Shown here piece by piece: positions 42,961 through 60,519 of a stretch of DNA of 64,000 nucleotides. The notes beneath the pieces are model-generated. The model saw only the letters and a list, made by a program, of their open reading frames with translations. It was not told the origin of the DNA and made no database searches. The DNA comes from Paraescarpia echinospica (taxonomy: Eukaryota > Annelida > Polychaeta > Sabellida > Siboglinidae), in the NCBI GenBank assembly GCA_020002185.1, contig CM034541.1, positions 29,153,345 to 29,217,344 of the forward strand, written 5' to 3'. A program made the position numbers and the translations under genes. Positions within the stretch are counted from its first letter, which is position 1; each line of letters starts with the position of its first letter.

Positions 42961-45900
42961 TCATTTGTATGTGAACCAGTGGCACCCCTTGTAAGCGTTT
43001 TATATACATATATATGTAAATTAAAGCCACTTTTATTACACAATGTGCTGTGCCCTAATGTGTGCAAATAGTTATCCATCAAATAAAGGATAAATAAACA
43101 TAACATTTTTACATAAGAAGGCAATCAGAATAAGTAGGCCTACTATATTTTTATTTATTAAAGCAAAAAATTAATTGTGTTGATTAATTTACCACCATTT
43201 CAAGAAGAAAGTATTTCGTATACACAACAGAATAGCACGACACCGTGGCTGTGCATATAGACAGTGCCGTGCGCCACATATCACGATAGCCTCTATATTA
43301 GTTATAGCCTCCATTACAGATCATGAACAACAAAAAGAGGGCTCTAAATCACACGATATGTTTGTGTGCGTGAAAATAATCATGCAAGTTATTCCATTTT
43401 ATTTTTAATATGTATACGAACAATTATACTGGAAAACATTTCGTATTACTAACGCAAACCACCTTAGTAACAACGCGGAATCCTGGCACGCACCTACTCT
43501 GGGCCCGCTACCGTCGCGGGCCGAAAGTAGGCGGTGAATCCTGGCACGGGTGAATCGGGTCCTGTACCACTGAAACTGCTAGGGTAGTATTTTCAACGTA
43601 GGTTCAAAACGTTACAGCGACTAAGTTAAGAAAACCGTGGTACGTTCAAAACGTCTGATGAACAACATCAATGGCTAAAAAATGTAACTTTACACGTTAC
43701 ACGATACATCATCAACAGTGCTCAAGACATTTATAAACGCACGCGTTTTCATTTCAATAACATAAGACTGACCTAACAAAATAAAAAATAACACCTTTTG
43801 TGTTGCTAAAGCTTTTAAATTAGATAAGGCATAAAATACCTTTTCGTTGTCTTTCAAAGCGAAACACTTTTCTTTCAAGCGGTTAAACATTGCTGTCTTA
43901 GAGATTCTCCTGAAAAATAGCTTTGTTATCTCTAAATGATTTCGAAAATTTTAACAGCGTCAGACTGGGTGGTAAATAACTTATATATATAAATAAAAGT
44001 GAAGTGTGCAAATAAACCACTGAAGGCGGTCTGTAGGCGGTCCAGAACACCGACAGAGATCGTGTCGGCATCTTCGATATCGTCTTCGCCACAAATTTTA
44101 TTTGGTGAACTTAAAAATTGAAATGTAAAACGTTGTCTTTATTAGCATTAAATTTGAAGGGCGACAGCTTTATATAGAGACTTTGTTGCTAAACACCTTT
44201 TGTCTTCCCTGAACCAGCATGTTTAATGTGTTCAAATTTCCGAAAATGACTGTCAGAACACAAAGCTGAACTCGAATCTCAGTATGTTCCAGCAGAGCGA
44301 CCGGTCCGCTAATTACATGGAGTAAAAAGTAAAAGTACCACTATATATCTCGTTAGAGCCGCACCTCGGCTCAACCAACAAACACTATTATATTATATAT
44401 TAGCATATGACAGGTTTTGGATGCTTTTGACAATTTTCAAATCTTAGCGCTGGTCTCGCGGGCCCACTGGAAACCATCCGCGGAATTTGAAGAAAGCTGC
44501 TTTAAAACTAGACCACGTGAGCCGTCATGATATATCAAGATGGTGGGCTCAATTTCAAAATGCAATGTATTTCTGCGTGCGTGCATGCGTTCATGTGTGT
44601 GTGCTTTTGTAGGTGCGTGCGCGCGCTTCCATGTGCCGAAGTCCCGCTAGAACAGTAGTTCCAAAGTACTAATGTTTACTTCTCAAATGTTTTGCTTATT
44701 TAAAAAAAATAGTGTGACTTTCAAATCATAATTTTTCTTTTAGTGTTCTAAATGCTTGTTATGCGGCGTATACGCGCATTACCCAACTACCAGGAACACA
44801 GTGACAGTGTTGACTCAGTATGTTTGCATTCTTAAAACATGTCAACCAAGAAATAACAGTTGCATCACTGTGATGAGTGGATACTATCGCGTTTGATTTC
44901 TCACCGACGCTTAGCGTAACACGAGTTTACGGGAAGACACATACAGGCCTACAGCTAAATCACGATTGAAACATTTACATAAAAGACTTTCATTCATATT
45001 CAAATAGCTTTTTATGTATACAATCCAGAAAGTTGACACTTATGACAAGTCAGTCAAATCATGTTTAGAATGTTGTATTCGGTAAGAAAACATACTTCTA
45101 TGAAATAGCAATAATTTCGAACTTCAGTTTGTTCTTTTCTTAAGATCTCCTTGATGATAATGTGAATATAATAGGTGATATCATATCACCCTTTTGTGGT
45201 CATTTGTCGAACACTCTCCCATACTCCCGCGTTCAGACAAAACAGTATTGCTTTTGTTATAATTGATTTTTATTTTATTTTAGTGTTTTAGCATGATTAC
45301 GTGTACTACCAAAAAATTCCCCATCCTACGGATGACGGAACAGCCGAGAATGTGTTTTATTCAAATACCCTCAAAAGTCAGGTCGGTAAAAATATATGTG
45401 GTGAAGCAAACATTTATATGATAAAGATACATATAATATATATATAAATATATATATATATATACATATATACATATATATATATATGTAAACCATCTTT
45501 CCATACTTATCAGATATATATTATTGTCACTGTTTTGTTGTATGTAACGCGAATAATGGCGTTAGCATGGTTTCTCGGCTACGCAATTTCGCCGTTTTAA
45601 AATTGTAACTATTTCACTCAAAGCAAATAATTCGAATGAAATAAGTCAGACCATCACCTACAACAAGTGTTGGTCAAACCATCTTGGAAAACATGCCGCC
45701 ATCACATTCATATGGTGAGTGTCATCTCGCGAACCGTTTATCCCAACTTCTACGTTGTCCACTGTGTCAGCAGCTGTGTCAGCAGCTGCCAACCTACACA
45801 GCATTTAGTATCTCCATCTACCAGACAACTGTGTGAAATGTCAGTTTCTTGGTTATCCATCAGTTTCCTGGTTCACAATTGGCGGATTGCGTTAATTCTT

Positions 45901-46110
45901 CCTTCGACCCATGCAAATAACACTATTGTTGAACGTGTGTGTGTGCGTGTGCGTGTGCGTGTGTGTGTGTGTGTGCTCTTTCTATCTCTGCCAGGCAGTC
46001 TGTCCAGACAAACATATTTATTTTCGGGCATATTCCTTAATTGTTGCGCAATAAAATCGGGTGTGACAGTAGGGAAAGTAAAGCAGGTATTTCGGGTGAT
46101 TTAGGTGGAG
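42961..46110. other. No gene recognised
   Basis: Holds short TG/CG runs near 44575-44635, a (TA)n tract at about 45430-45490, and a GT run near 45945-45975. GC-rich CTGGCACG motifs repeat near 43492 and 43551 (ATCCTGGCACG twice, 60 bp apart). The open frame at 45667-46104 ends within LINE-derived sequence and is not convincing. Confidence 0.45.
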
Positions 46111-47590
46111 TGGATGAAGCTGCTGGTGAAAACCTACTTGCCAAATCTTGACCAATGGATGTAAAATACTTGTTGAATGCATTGACCTTACATTTGGGAT
46201 CAGTAATTATTTGTCCTTCAACAAGTACACCTATAGGGCTGGATTTGGATTTTCCTGGCAGGAGTTATTTTAAGCATTTCCACATTACTTTTGGCTGTTC
46301 CAGAATTGGACTAGTATAGTAGTCCCGCTTTGCAGTCTTAAGATAATTTGAAACGACATTCCTGAAGTGCCTATACATTTACCAGAATATTTTTAATCCT
46401 TTAGAATGTGCTTTTTTTTAAATAATATTTCATCTTCATGTCATCTTTAATTTTCCCAGTTAACCATGGAAGAAAGGATTTCATGACTCGTCTAGTAACA
46501 AATGGGCAGTGTTTATCACATACATGTGTAAAGAGATTCTAAAATCTCTTGTAAGCCTCATCCACGTCCTCAAACTGTTCAACAGAACTCCAGTCACCCA
46601 TGTCTAATTCATTACAAAAGTCGTCTTTATCAAATTTTTAAAATTTCTCATTTCCGCTGTTCTATGAGTCTGTGTAGGTGCGTGGGACTTATAAGAGGTG
46701 ACACAGTAGACAAGATAGTGGTCTGCAATTCCACCAGATATGACCTCATGCATCACTATCTTATCAGGCTCAATAGTAATCACATCAATCAAGGTACGAC
46801 TTGTGGGTGTTACTCTGGTGGGTTTGTTAACAAGCTCAGTTAACTGATGTGACTTGCATGTATGTGCAGAGTGCTTAGTGTGCGCAATAGCGCAATGGTA
46901 AGACCTCCGGACTCTCGACTGAGAGAACGCGGGTTCGAATCCCGTGCGGCGGTGTTGAACCTTGGGCAAGTTCGTTAACTCTACATTGCTTCGGTTCACT
47001 CAGCTGTATGAATGAGTACCTGGCTATAGACAGTGGTGGATATATGTGTACAACAAGTCTTCGCGCATTAAATGCAGCGTGGCCGGATGCTTCCCAGAGA
47101 AGTCGAGATGATGTTCGATTGAACAGGTCTGCCAGGGAGTAAAGTGTAAAGCGCTTTGAGCAGTCCTAAGGACTGGATACTGCGCTATAAGAACTTACCT
47201 TTATTATAAGAACTTACCTTTTTAATAAATCACAGTTAAGATCCCCATTGATGATGAACTCCGGTTTAGTATAGCTAAAGTTATTTAGTACCTGATCCAT
47301 TTTATCAAACCAGTTAATCTTTTCATTTGGAGGTCTGTAAATGCTTGAAATAATAATCTTATGTTTGTTTTTGAATGTGTCTATTCCACAAATGCCTTCC
47401 ATATCTTGTGGTATGAAGTCTGGTTTTTCTACAAAGTTTACCTTGTCACAAATATAATAATATAATATCAATAATGTCAAAAGGCTTTCGTTGAAAAAGA
47501 TGTCTCATTTCATCTATCAGTTCCTCGACATCAATACCGTTTACATTTAATATGAGCAAATCATAGACCAGCGACAGTCTAGTGTTGTTT
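46110..47590 (-). mobile_element. CR1-like LINE (family C) endonuclease region, split by a SINE
   Basis: On the minus strand it reads ILNVNGIDVEELIDEMRHLF, IIISSIYRPPNEKINWFDKM and FIINGDLNCDLLK at 47214-47590. Past the inserted SINE it continues KSHQLTELVNKPTRVTPTSR, TLIDVITIEPDKIVMHEVIS and GGIADHYLVYCVTSYKS. The endonuclease landmarks YRPP, GD.N.D, SHQL.QLV..PTR and SDH (here ADH) are all present. Below about 46600 it decays with several frame changes. Confidence 0.88.
46878..47215 (+). mobile_element. tRNA-derived SINE inserted in the LINE
   Basis: The pol III A box is TAGCGCAATGGTAAG (46888) and the B box is a perfect GGTTCGAATCC (46932-46942). A central domain follows (CCTTGGGCAAGTTCGTTAAC, ATTGCTTCGGTTCACTCAGC, TGTATGAATGAGTACCTGGC). 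The 3' LINE-like tail has AAAGCGCTTTGAGCAGTCCT and CTGCGCTATAAGAACTTACC. The tail motif is doubled at the end. The central domain resembles those conserved across invertebrate SINE superfamilies; which one is not certain. Confidence 0.9.
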
Positions 47591-47769
47591 GTAAATCTCC
47601 ACCTATGACAATATTTGAGAATCTATCGCCGCCATTAAATACATCACATTCTATGTTATTTATGTCATTGTTGTAATTTTCCTCCCATTCACACTTTGGA
47701 CACATAAAGGGAATATCATACGTTTCAAATGCTCAAAGTTCCTGTTGGTTAACATTAACACAGCCGGGA

Positions 47770-48330
47770 TGCAACCAAACATCACAAGTTATGATGGCCG
47801 AGAAGGGCCATCGCGTTTTTGTGTGGCAACCTGCAGCGCCATGGGGCGATGACGCGATGCGATGGGCGATGCGATGAGCGATGCGATGGGCGATGCGATG
47901 GACGATGCGATGGGCGATGCGATACGCGATGCGATGCGCAATGCGATGCGCGATGCGATGCGCGATGCGATGGTATAAATTATAAAGATGCCGTAATGAG
48001 CATGCGTACGTCGAAAACGAGACTTAGGCAGCCATTTGTATTTTATTAAACGCATTCCTTTTTGTGTTCAGAGCATGTGATGATGGCTGATGAAGCTGAC
48101 TGTACGTATACGGTTACATATATATATATTTGGTTTGCGCACATAATTTGTTGTGTTCGTACTTCTATATGTTGTGACGAAAGTCTGGGGCAAACATATT
48201 TCATAACATGACATATATGTACTTCTTCTACCGCTAAAATTGCAGTTTTTAAATTGTATCCGTCTGGATATCCTTGGTAGAAAATATACAACTTATTTTG
48301 TATACATGGGAAGAGACGACATTTTTTCAA
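47770..48330 (+). mobile_element. Repeat family D with 10-bp GCGATGCGAT core (copy 1)
   Basis: 5' flank ATGGCCGAGAAGGGCCATCG and TTTTGTGTGGCAACCTGCAG. Core 47844-47971: about 13 units of (GNGATGCGAT). 3' flank GAGCATGCGTACGTCGAAAA, GACTTAGGCAGCCAT, GAGCATGTGATGATGGCTGA, ACGTATACGGTTACAT and GATATCCTTGGTAGAAAATA. The same flanks and core occur inverted at 52920-53615. A core-less relative lies at 51590-51930. No coding part is recognised. Confidence 0.85.
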
Positions 48331-50960
48331 CTTTCGCTTATTGCAAATGCCGTTCGTTTGTGTCCAAGTTTATGTTTCAATTATTATAAATAGCTACAAT
48401 ATTCGAAGTCGGTTTAACAAGAAGCAGGTACATTAAATCATCGAAAAAACTGAATTTAGTCGTCATTTGCGTCACATGTTTTTTTTTGTCTACAGTTTAA
48501 TTGTTTCTTTTTAGTTAAGTGAATCGGATAGCTGGGGCACAGTTTACCAAACCGTAGATACGCTACAGTGTAACTGCCTGTCAATCGCAGCGATTTACGA
48601 TGCTGTACAATATAGCATGCGGCACGAAGTGGTGTAATTCCATGGTGCACGTAAACTAATTTAATAAAAAGAAGAAGAAGAAGAAACAGATTGTGTAATT
48701 GAAGAAAAGAAATCAGCAACACAAATCACAGCAATACTATTGAATGCAATAATGAATGTTAGTTATATAAGTCACTAACATTATTTACTCACAAAAATGT
48801 CTTGACATTTAGACGTTGCAAGTGCATATATACAATCCACTGTTGTTGTTATATAGTTCTATAGCTTAACACCTCGACGTCTAATGGTTTTATATAATAC
48901 GTTGGTTTTAGAAATCGGTACATGCAGTAGATCCACATGGCGTGTCCTATAATTATTGGTTAACGATTTGCCGTTAAATACCGGAAGGAAAATTGGTTTC
49001 TCATTCTACCATGTGCAACGGCCAACACATTTTCTTTAGACGACCAATTTGTAATTAAACAGACTGAAACGATCACAAACAATTGCCAAGAAAGCTCATG
49101 TTAAATGTATGATTATTTTTAAAATATTTTTAAAATCGTATTGTCAACGCGGATTTGAAATACCGCATGAAAATGTCTGTATTGTTATCTGTGTCATGTT
49201 TACGAGTTAAAGTTCGCCACTTATGACATGTATTGCGTTTCAGCAGTGACGCGTGGTGCAAGTCCCTGGAAGACTAGCTCAGTGGTTACGCCGCTACAGC
49301 CTCAATCACGGGGTTTCCTGCACATCCTCTTCATGTGTCTGATGTCTTCCTTGTCGACTTCGACTTTGTAGTTTACAGTAGATATAGCGTTGTACACAAG
49401 CTAGTAAATTGTTATAACATACATTGTATAACAGTACAAATGTTTCAACCAAACTTAGGGATGACAACAACTATATTATCAATATCAATGTTTGTGTTTA
49501 AAAACATTCCTTAAATCGATGCTGTCTGTAGAAAAATAGCCTTGTCTAAAACTAAACAGAGGTTGTTTGCCAAAAAAATATTATAGTATCCTATGTTTAA
49601 TAAGGTGAAGCTAATTTTCTACTTTACTGTTCATTTGTAAATATAATTTTCTCACCGTATACTAATTGTACATAATGTACTCTCACTCATATGTTGCATG
49701 TTTTAATAACATAGACTATATTCACTTTATTTTACATACTGTAATGATGTACATACATCGGTTTGCTTAATGGTACTACTGTGATTCAGAGAAAAGGTTC
49801 CTATCGCTCCACTAGGGATCTCTGGGATGAATACAATTATTAAATATGTACGTCAAATATGCACGGTAAACTTGAAATGCCTTATACGTATGTGTGCACA
49901 TTGCATAGCATTAATGTACATTAATTTAAATGCTACGTTACCATAAATCTCTGGCAAGAAATACAGCAGGTCTGGTTTTCCTCGGATGACCGTATCGCTT
50001 GTCCGTCTTACGCTCGTTCGTTTTTTAATAAGTGCCAACTATACTCTGTGTTAATGATTTCTCTTATAACGTGCGGTGCAAACAAATTTAACGAATATGC
50101 ACAAAGAAGCACGGTGTTTCAGAAGTGTGTACAATATATTACTTATTGTACGTTAATGTAATCGTCGATTGAAATGATTCCTTGAGACTCGTAGTATTTC
50201 ATCGTTCAGTTTTCTAAGAAAGATAATTCTGATATACATCATGTTTTCACTGTAATTGTAATTTCACTGTAATTGTTGTATATATATATGTGTGTGTGTG
50301 TGTGTTTACGAAAGCAAAACGTGTGATGCTAATTACTATGACCATGCATACCGCTGATACCGTACATACTTATGTGATAATGTAATTTCTCCGTATTTAC
50401 AATGAATAAATAATGTAAACCAATACTCATTCAATATTTTTATTATTTTATTGTTGAGGTGTATACTCCTGGTTTCTATGGGAACTTCCATAGACAACAA
50501 CAACATGTCTTGCAACATATCATCAAGGTGGTCCCATCTGAACGATTGTCCTCCAAAAACACATTCGCCTTTCCTCGTCCCATTCTGATACACCTTAACA
50601 GCTATGTTACAGGCTGTAACAAAACTGAATTTGTTAGACTAGAGAGCAATGTCGTTTTCTATATGATTCAGCACAAACGAGTATATCAAAATTGTAATTT
50701 ACACCTGGAAGTGCCGATGCACTAAAGTGGGGGTTAAGTAGCACTTTCGGTTAATTGTATCTCTTTTCTGGCAAGTGGATTACATGATGTGTCAAAGTCG
50801 GTGCGTCTGTGGAGACAATAATCCCTGGGTCAGGAGCTATGATTAGAACAGCACCACCTCCCAAAATCGCAGCAGTGGACTAGAATGATGCTACTTATTT
50901 ACATCGTCTGGTCGTAGTTGCGCCTGTGGTTAATTGTCTTTGATATGACTAGTCGACACA
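48331..50960. other. No gene recognised
   Basis: AT-rich. A tRNA-like A-box string (GACTAGCTCAGTGGTTACGC) at 49271 is followed by no matching B box. A (TG)n tract lies at 50290-50305. A degenerate open frame at 50459-50725 is not recognised. Confidence 0.45.
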
Positions 50961-50983
50961 ATTGTTTCTGAACAAGCATAAGC

Positions 50984-51215
50984 ATGAGGCAACTAAGATG
51001 GGCAGGGCTTGTAGAGAAAATGGGAGAAGAACGGATGGCAAAGAGAGCAGATGCACAGAGACTGGAAGGGAAAAGGAGGCGAGGAAGAACTAGACTGCGA
51101 TGGGAAGACTATGGAAAAAGAGATTTTGAAGGATTGGGAGAAGGGTGGAAAACGAGAGCGAACGATCTGGTGGAGAGAGCTGTGCAGGACCAGCGAGATG
51201 AATATTAAAAAAAAT
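50984..51215 (+). mobile_element. LINE ORF2 C-terminal fragment
   Basis: An open stretch reads RQLRWAGLVEKMGEERMAKR, ADAQRLEGKRRRGRTRLRWE and DYGKRDFEGLGEGW, ends VQDQRDEY, stops, and is followed by an A-rich tail. RW.G...RM...R..KR...G.R.RGR..LRW.D..KRD is the standard C-terminus of RTE/Jockey-group RT proteins. It differs from the fragment at 17.5 kb. Confidence 0.88.
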
Positions 51216-51284
51216 CAGACATCGGAATCGAGGCCAGTTTCACTCCTGACAGACATGAATATATGAGGAGTTCAAATTCATGTT

Positions 51285-51455
51285 TGTGGAGAGCCTCAAT
51301 GTAGATATTTGGGAGGTTTTTGAAGAGCCTGAAGATGGAGTTATTTTGGCGAGCCTCAATGGGTGTGCAAATTGTGATGTTGGAGAGCCTTAATGTGGCT
51401 GCTTTGGCGAGCCTCAAGAGGGGGAGTGCAAATCGAGGTTTTGGAGAGCCTCAAC
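51285..51455. repeat. Irregular tandem repeat based on GGAGAGCCTCAATG
   Basis: GGAGAGCCTCAATG, GAAGAGCCTGAAGATGG, GGCGAGCCTCAATGGG, GGAGAGCCTTAATGTGG, GGCGAGCCTCAAGAGG and GGAGAGCCTCAACCC lie 24-38 bp apart, alternating in a two-step higher-order pattern. Confidence 0.75.
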
Positions 51456-51589
51456 CCACCAAATATCCACCATGTTCCGACGCCAGTGTTTTGGGTTTGG
51501 CGTTGTTGTCTGGGCTTGAACAAATTCGTGACCTTAGGCAACACTGGATGCCTTTTATGTTCAACGCATGTGTCCATGGTTGATGACTT

Positions 51590-51930
51590 TGAGTATGCGT
51601 ATACGGTTACACATCTAGTTATTGTGCACAACAGATTATGTGATTGTACTTCTAAATATTAAGATAGAAGCCTAATGCGATTGAGTTTAGACTAAGATAA
51701 ATGGGGGCATGCGGGCAATCACTTTAAAGAATGTAATCTAGGTTCTCTCACCAAAACCGGAGACCAAAAATGAATTATTTCATAGCATGAGGTGTGTACC
51801 TCTTCTAACACTCCCCATTTCATTTTTGAATGGTTTCATCTGAATATCCTTGATCGAAAATATAAACAATAATTTATGTACATCCACACATGAAAAACAG
51901 GGATGTTGATGGCATTTTTTAGTTGAAGAT
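51590..51930 (+). mobile_element. Repeat family D, core-less relative (copy 2)
   Basis: It shares GTATGCGTATACGGTTACAC, CTAGTTATTGTGCACAACAG, TTATGTGATTGTACTTCTAAATATT and TGAATATCCTTGATCGAAAATA with the 3' part of copies 1 and 3. The GCGATGCGAT core and 5' flank are absent. Confidence 0.75.
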
Positions 51931-52236
51931 TAACCGTGGGCTTTGAAGTATACATTTCTTGAATATTTATTCATTAATGACATGATATATTTTCATAGGT
52001 GTACATATCATGTTCATTATGTCTTACATAAATATAACAATATATATATATATATATACATATATTTATAAACTATAATCAGTTAGACCCTACTAAACTT
52101 TAGTGTCTTTAGTTTATAATAAAATATCTAAATCGTAAACTAAAATAGTATTGTCCCTAATTATTTTACCAAACATACATATAAAATGCACAAACGATGT
52201 AGCGAATCGTTGTTCCTATAGTGTAGTTTCATTTTT

Positions 52237-52474
52237 GCTAAGGGATCATCTCGGAACATCGATGTCCGATATCAAGCGAAATTATTTTTGTTGTGGGGAC
52301 GGGAGTCTGAGACAGTTTCATCTGGCGTCGGACATCGACCGACACTCTTAATTATACTGGTATCATCATATTAATATAAAAAAAAATCGTCTGAGGTGGG
52401 TGGGGGGGCTGAGGCAAGATGAAAGTAATTTCGTTTGATATTGGACATCGACGTTCTGAGATGACCCCTAAGTG
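52237..52474. mobile_element. MITE with 50-bp terminal inverted repeats and flanking TA
   Basis: The left end AGGGATCATCTCGGAACATC followed by GATGTCC.ATATCAA.CGAAATTA is inverted at 52420-52473 (TAATTTCGTTTGATATTGGA, CATCGACGTTCTGAGATGAC). Each end is bordered by TA (CTA|AGGG ... CCCC|TAAG), which fits a Tc1/mariner-type target duplication. There is no coding sequence. Confidence 0.75.
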
Positions 52475-52919
52475 AATCGAATTGTAGACGGACCGCGCGC
52501 ACCGTGCACCTCCTAGTAGACCTACTACAAGTTAACTTCCTGTCAATTTCGGCTGTTTATTACAATAGCGCTGGTAGCCTGATTTGAGCGGGCCTATTTA
52601 TTGACACCGCGTTATTTGTACTTGTATTTCGGCGCAACGCTGCTTTTATGTGCTACTACGGAACCCAGATTAAGTCATCACTGCATTTGTATCGAAGATC
52701 GTCTCACGGAATATGTGTCAGTTTTTTCCAGACATGGAAGTATTGGAGACCGAGGAGTAAATCAAGAAGCATAAATTATGAAAAGTTTATATTTTAATTT
52801 ATATAAGGCATAAATAACATGTTTGCATTCTGAACAGATATTATTAATTAATAAATATATAGGCTTCAAAACTGTTGGTTAATGTTAAACTGAGAAATAC
52901 CTTAACCATCCCTGGTTCA

Positions 52920-53615
52920 TCGTGTCTGCAGGCACACAAAGTAGTGTTTATATTTGCGATCAGGGATACCCAGATGGAAACAATAATTATTTAACAAATA
53001 AAATGTTGAATAGGTACATATTTCATGTTATAAAGTAACCTATTTCAGTCCCTAGTCTAGTTTTTGCGAAGAGGCACCCGTTTTTGTTTGGCTAAATTAA
53101 ATCCCAGTAGATGTCCGAGACAATATTTAGAAGTACAATCACATAATCTGTTGTGCACAATAACTAGATGTGTAACCGTATGCGTACAGTCAGCATCATC
53201 AGCCATCATCACATGCTCTGAACACAAAAATAAATGTGTTTAATACAAATAAATAAAAATGGCTGCCTAAGTCTCGTTTTCGGCGTACGCATGCTCATTG
53301 CGGCACCTTTATAATGTATACCATCGCATCGCGCATCGCATCGCGTATCGCATCGCGTATCGCATCGCGTATCGCATCGCGCATCGCGTATCGCACCGCG
53401 CATCGCATCGCGCATCGCATCGCGTATCGCATCGCGCATCGTCCATCGCATCGCGCATCGTCCATCGCATCGCGCATCGCATCGTCCATCGCATCGCGCA
53501 TCGCTAATAGCATCGCCCATCGCATCGCGCATCGCGTCATCGCCCCATGGCTCTGCAGGTTGCCACACAAAAACGCGATGGCCCTTCTCGGCCATCATAA
53601 CAAGTGTCACATTGT
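52920..53615 (-). mobile_element. Repeat family D with expanded 10-bp core (copy 3)
   Basis: Inverted relative to copy 1. On the + strand: GGGATACCCAGATGGAAAC, AACCGTATGCGTACAGTCAG, GCCATCATCACATGCTCTGA, ATGGCTGCCTAAGTCTCGTT, then a core at 53324-53545 of about 22 units of (ATCGCATCGC/ATCGCGT), then CATCGCCCCATGGCTCTGCA and AACGCGATGGCCCTTCTCGG. The core is nearly twice as long as in copy 1. Arg/Ile/Ala- or Cys/Asp-repeat open frames here are artefacts. Confidence 0.88.
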
Positions 53616-54510
53616 AGACCATGTTGTGAGTCCACTGTCTTGCTGCAAACATGGAAGCCATTCTCTGGGTTGAGCTGAATGTCTCCTGCTTTTAATATCT
53701 TATAGTCCACGTAGGATGTGTAAGATGTTTGTTCTTGGCTTGGGTTTGTTATTGCTGTTTCATCCCGAGTGACCCCCTTGGCGTCATTCGTCGGTGTGGC
53801 GGTGTTCGTTGCTGGGGTAATTGAACCACTGGGCCTTTGACTTGTTTGTCATAAAGGCTCATAAAAGCTTAACTATTACACTGTGATTTGTTCCGTTTCT
53901 GTTGTTCTTTTTTGTTCAAATTATAATTGTTTTGCACAAATGCCTGATGTGTCCGAATACGGTCAGTACAACATTATTTTATTAATTATAATTTACTAAT
54001 ATTATTTTAATTCGATTTCAAAAGGAGAATATTTGTCCACAGAGACCTTGATTTCATTAGATGTCAATCATGATGCATACTAAACAAATACAGCATTTGT
54101 ATTTTATTTGATCCACTGTTGAACATGTGTGTCATATTGTGTCTTTTTATTAAATAAGCTGCGGCCACACACGATTACTTATCGTTGATAGGAATTATAC
54201 ATGTGTCATGTGTGTGTTGTGTGTGCTCGTGTGTATGCGTTTTCGCGCGTGCTCATGTGTGTGAGAGAGCGTGCGTGCATGTGTGTGTATTAGGGCAAGT
54301 AGCCTTTGTGATTTCAGTAGATTGACTATTTATTTTAGATGAGTTCATCGAGGTTCAGAAAAATCTATCTCAAATATGACTATAACTGAATCAAAGGTTG
54401 ACAACAACGAAACCGAGAAGCTTAAACGCAAATCTCACTGCCATAGAAAGGGGCCTACAGTAATAACACGATATGTGTAAAGGTATGTAAACGGCATAGA
54501 TAAACTGTAC
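53616..54510. other. No gene recognised; 3' flank of the ACBP gene
   Basis: AT-rich, with an imperfect TG run near 54205-54290. Nothing coding is seen. Confidence 0.5.
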
Positions 54511-54514
54511 TTCA

Positions 54515-54520
54515 TTTATT
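54515..54520 (-). terminator. Candidate polyadenylation signal of the ACBP gene
   Basis: TTTATT on the + strand (AATAAA on the minus strand) lies about 125 nt past the ACBP stop codon. The spacing is reasonable for a short 3' UTR. Confidence 0.5.
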
Positions 54521-54642
54521 TCATCAATCCTGAAATCAATTCGCCTCACTAAGTCACCACATATGAAGACGCACTGAAAACATAGTTCCACTCCGACTCG
54601 TCCATTTCATGGTCGACCTATCTCCGGACACCGCGCTGCTGG

Positions 54643-59959
<5,317 letters not shown>

Positions 59960-60100
59960 GTCTTTAGTTGGGTGTGGCTGTCCGTCGGAGACTGGAGAAC
60001 AAAATAGGTATGTGATTCGTCCGAGTAATTCTTGAGTGAGTGGTCAGGAGTGCATGTGTGGCTGGTTATGTACAGGTACAATTCTTCACTGCTACGCTAC
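59960..60100 (-). promoter_or_regulatory. Presumed ACBP 5' UTR and promoter side
   Basis: On the minus strand the 60 nt before the ATG include CTCCAGTCTCCGACGGACAG. TTCTCCAG could be an acceptor for a non-coding first exon. No TATA box is visible, so the true transcription start cannot be placed. Confidence 0.35.
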
Positions 60101-60519
60101 GTTGTTGCCAACCGGTCATCATCATTAGCGTTTATTGATCGAGGTCAACCTAACAACCACGTGACGAATCGACGGGAGAACTTATTAACTGCTTCTGGAG
60201 GATATTAATGGCGTGAATGATTCTGTTGACTGTAGTATTGCGTCCACTAGCTGACTGACTTGTGTATCAGTAGACACTGTATTCTGCTAGTCTTTGTTCG
60301 TGGCGTTGCAGGTGCCGTAGGGCAAGTTTAGTGAGTTAGTTGTTAGTGCAATGGGCAGTGTTTAGACTGGTTAACTAGCTGGTATGTCAATGGAAGCAGC
60401 TGTCTCTGTTCATGGTAGGCTATTAGACTATTCCGGATCTCTACTTAGAACACCGTTGACACGAATGTGTGTACGAATGCTAGCGTAATGGAGCATCATA
60501 AATATATGGCGAGGCAATA

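Noticed and set aside
49260..49325. Possible tRNA gene (GACTAGCTCAGTGGTTACGC)
   Set aside because: Only an A-box-like string is present. No T-arm or B box at the right distance and no cloverleaf; at most a decayed SINE head.
53209..53673. Arg/Ile/Ala-Ser and Asp/Ala/Met-Arg repeat frames on both strands
   Set aside because: Produced by the 10-bp CpG-rich core of repeat family D. The period is not a multiple of 3, so three peptide patterns appear equally.
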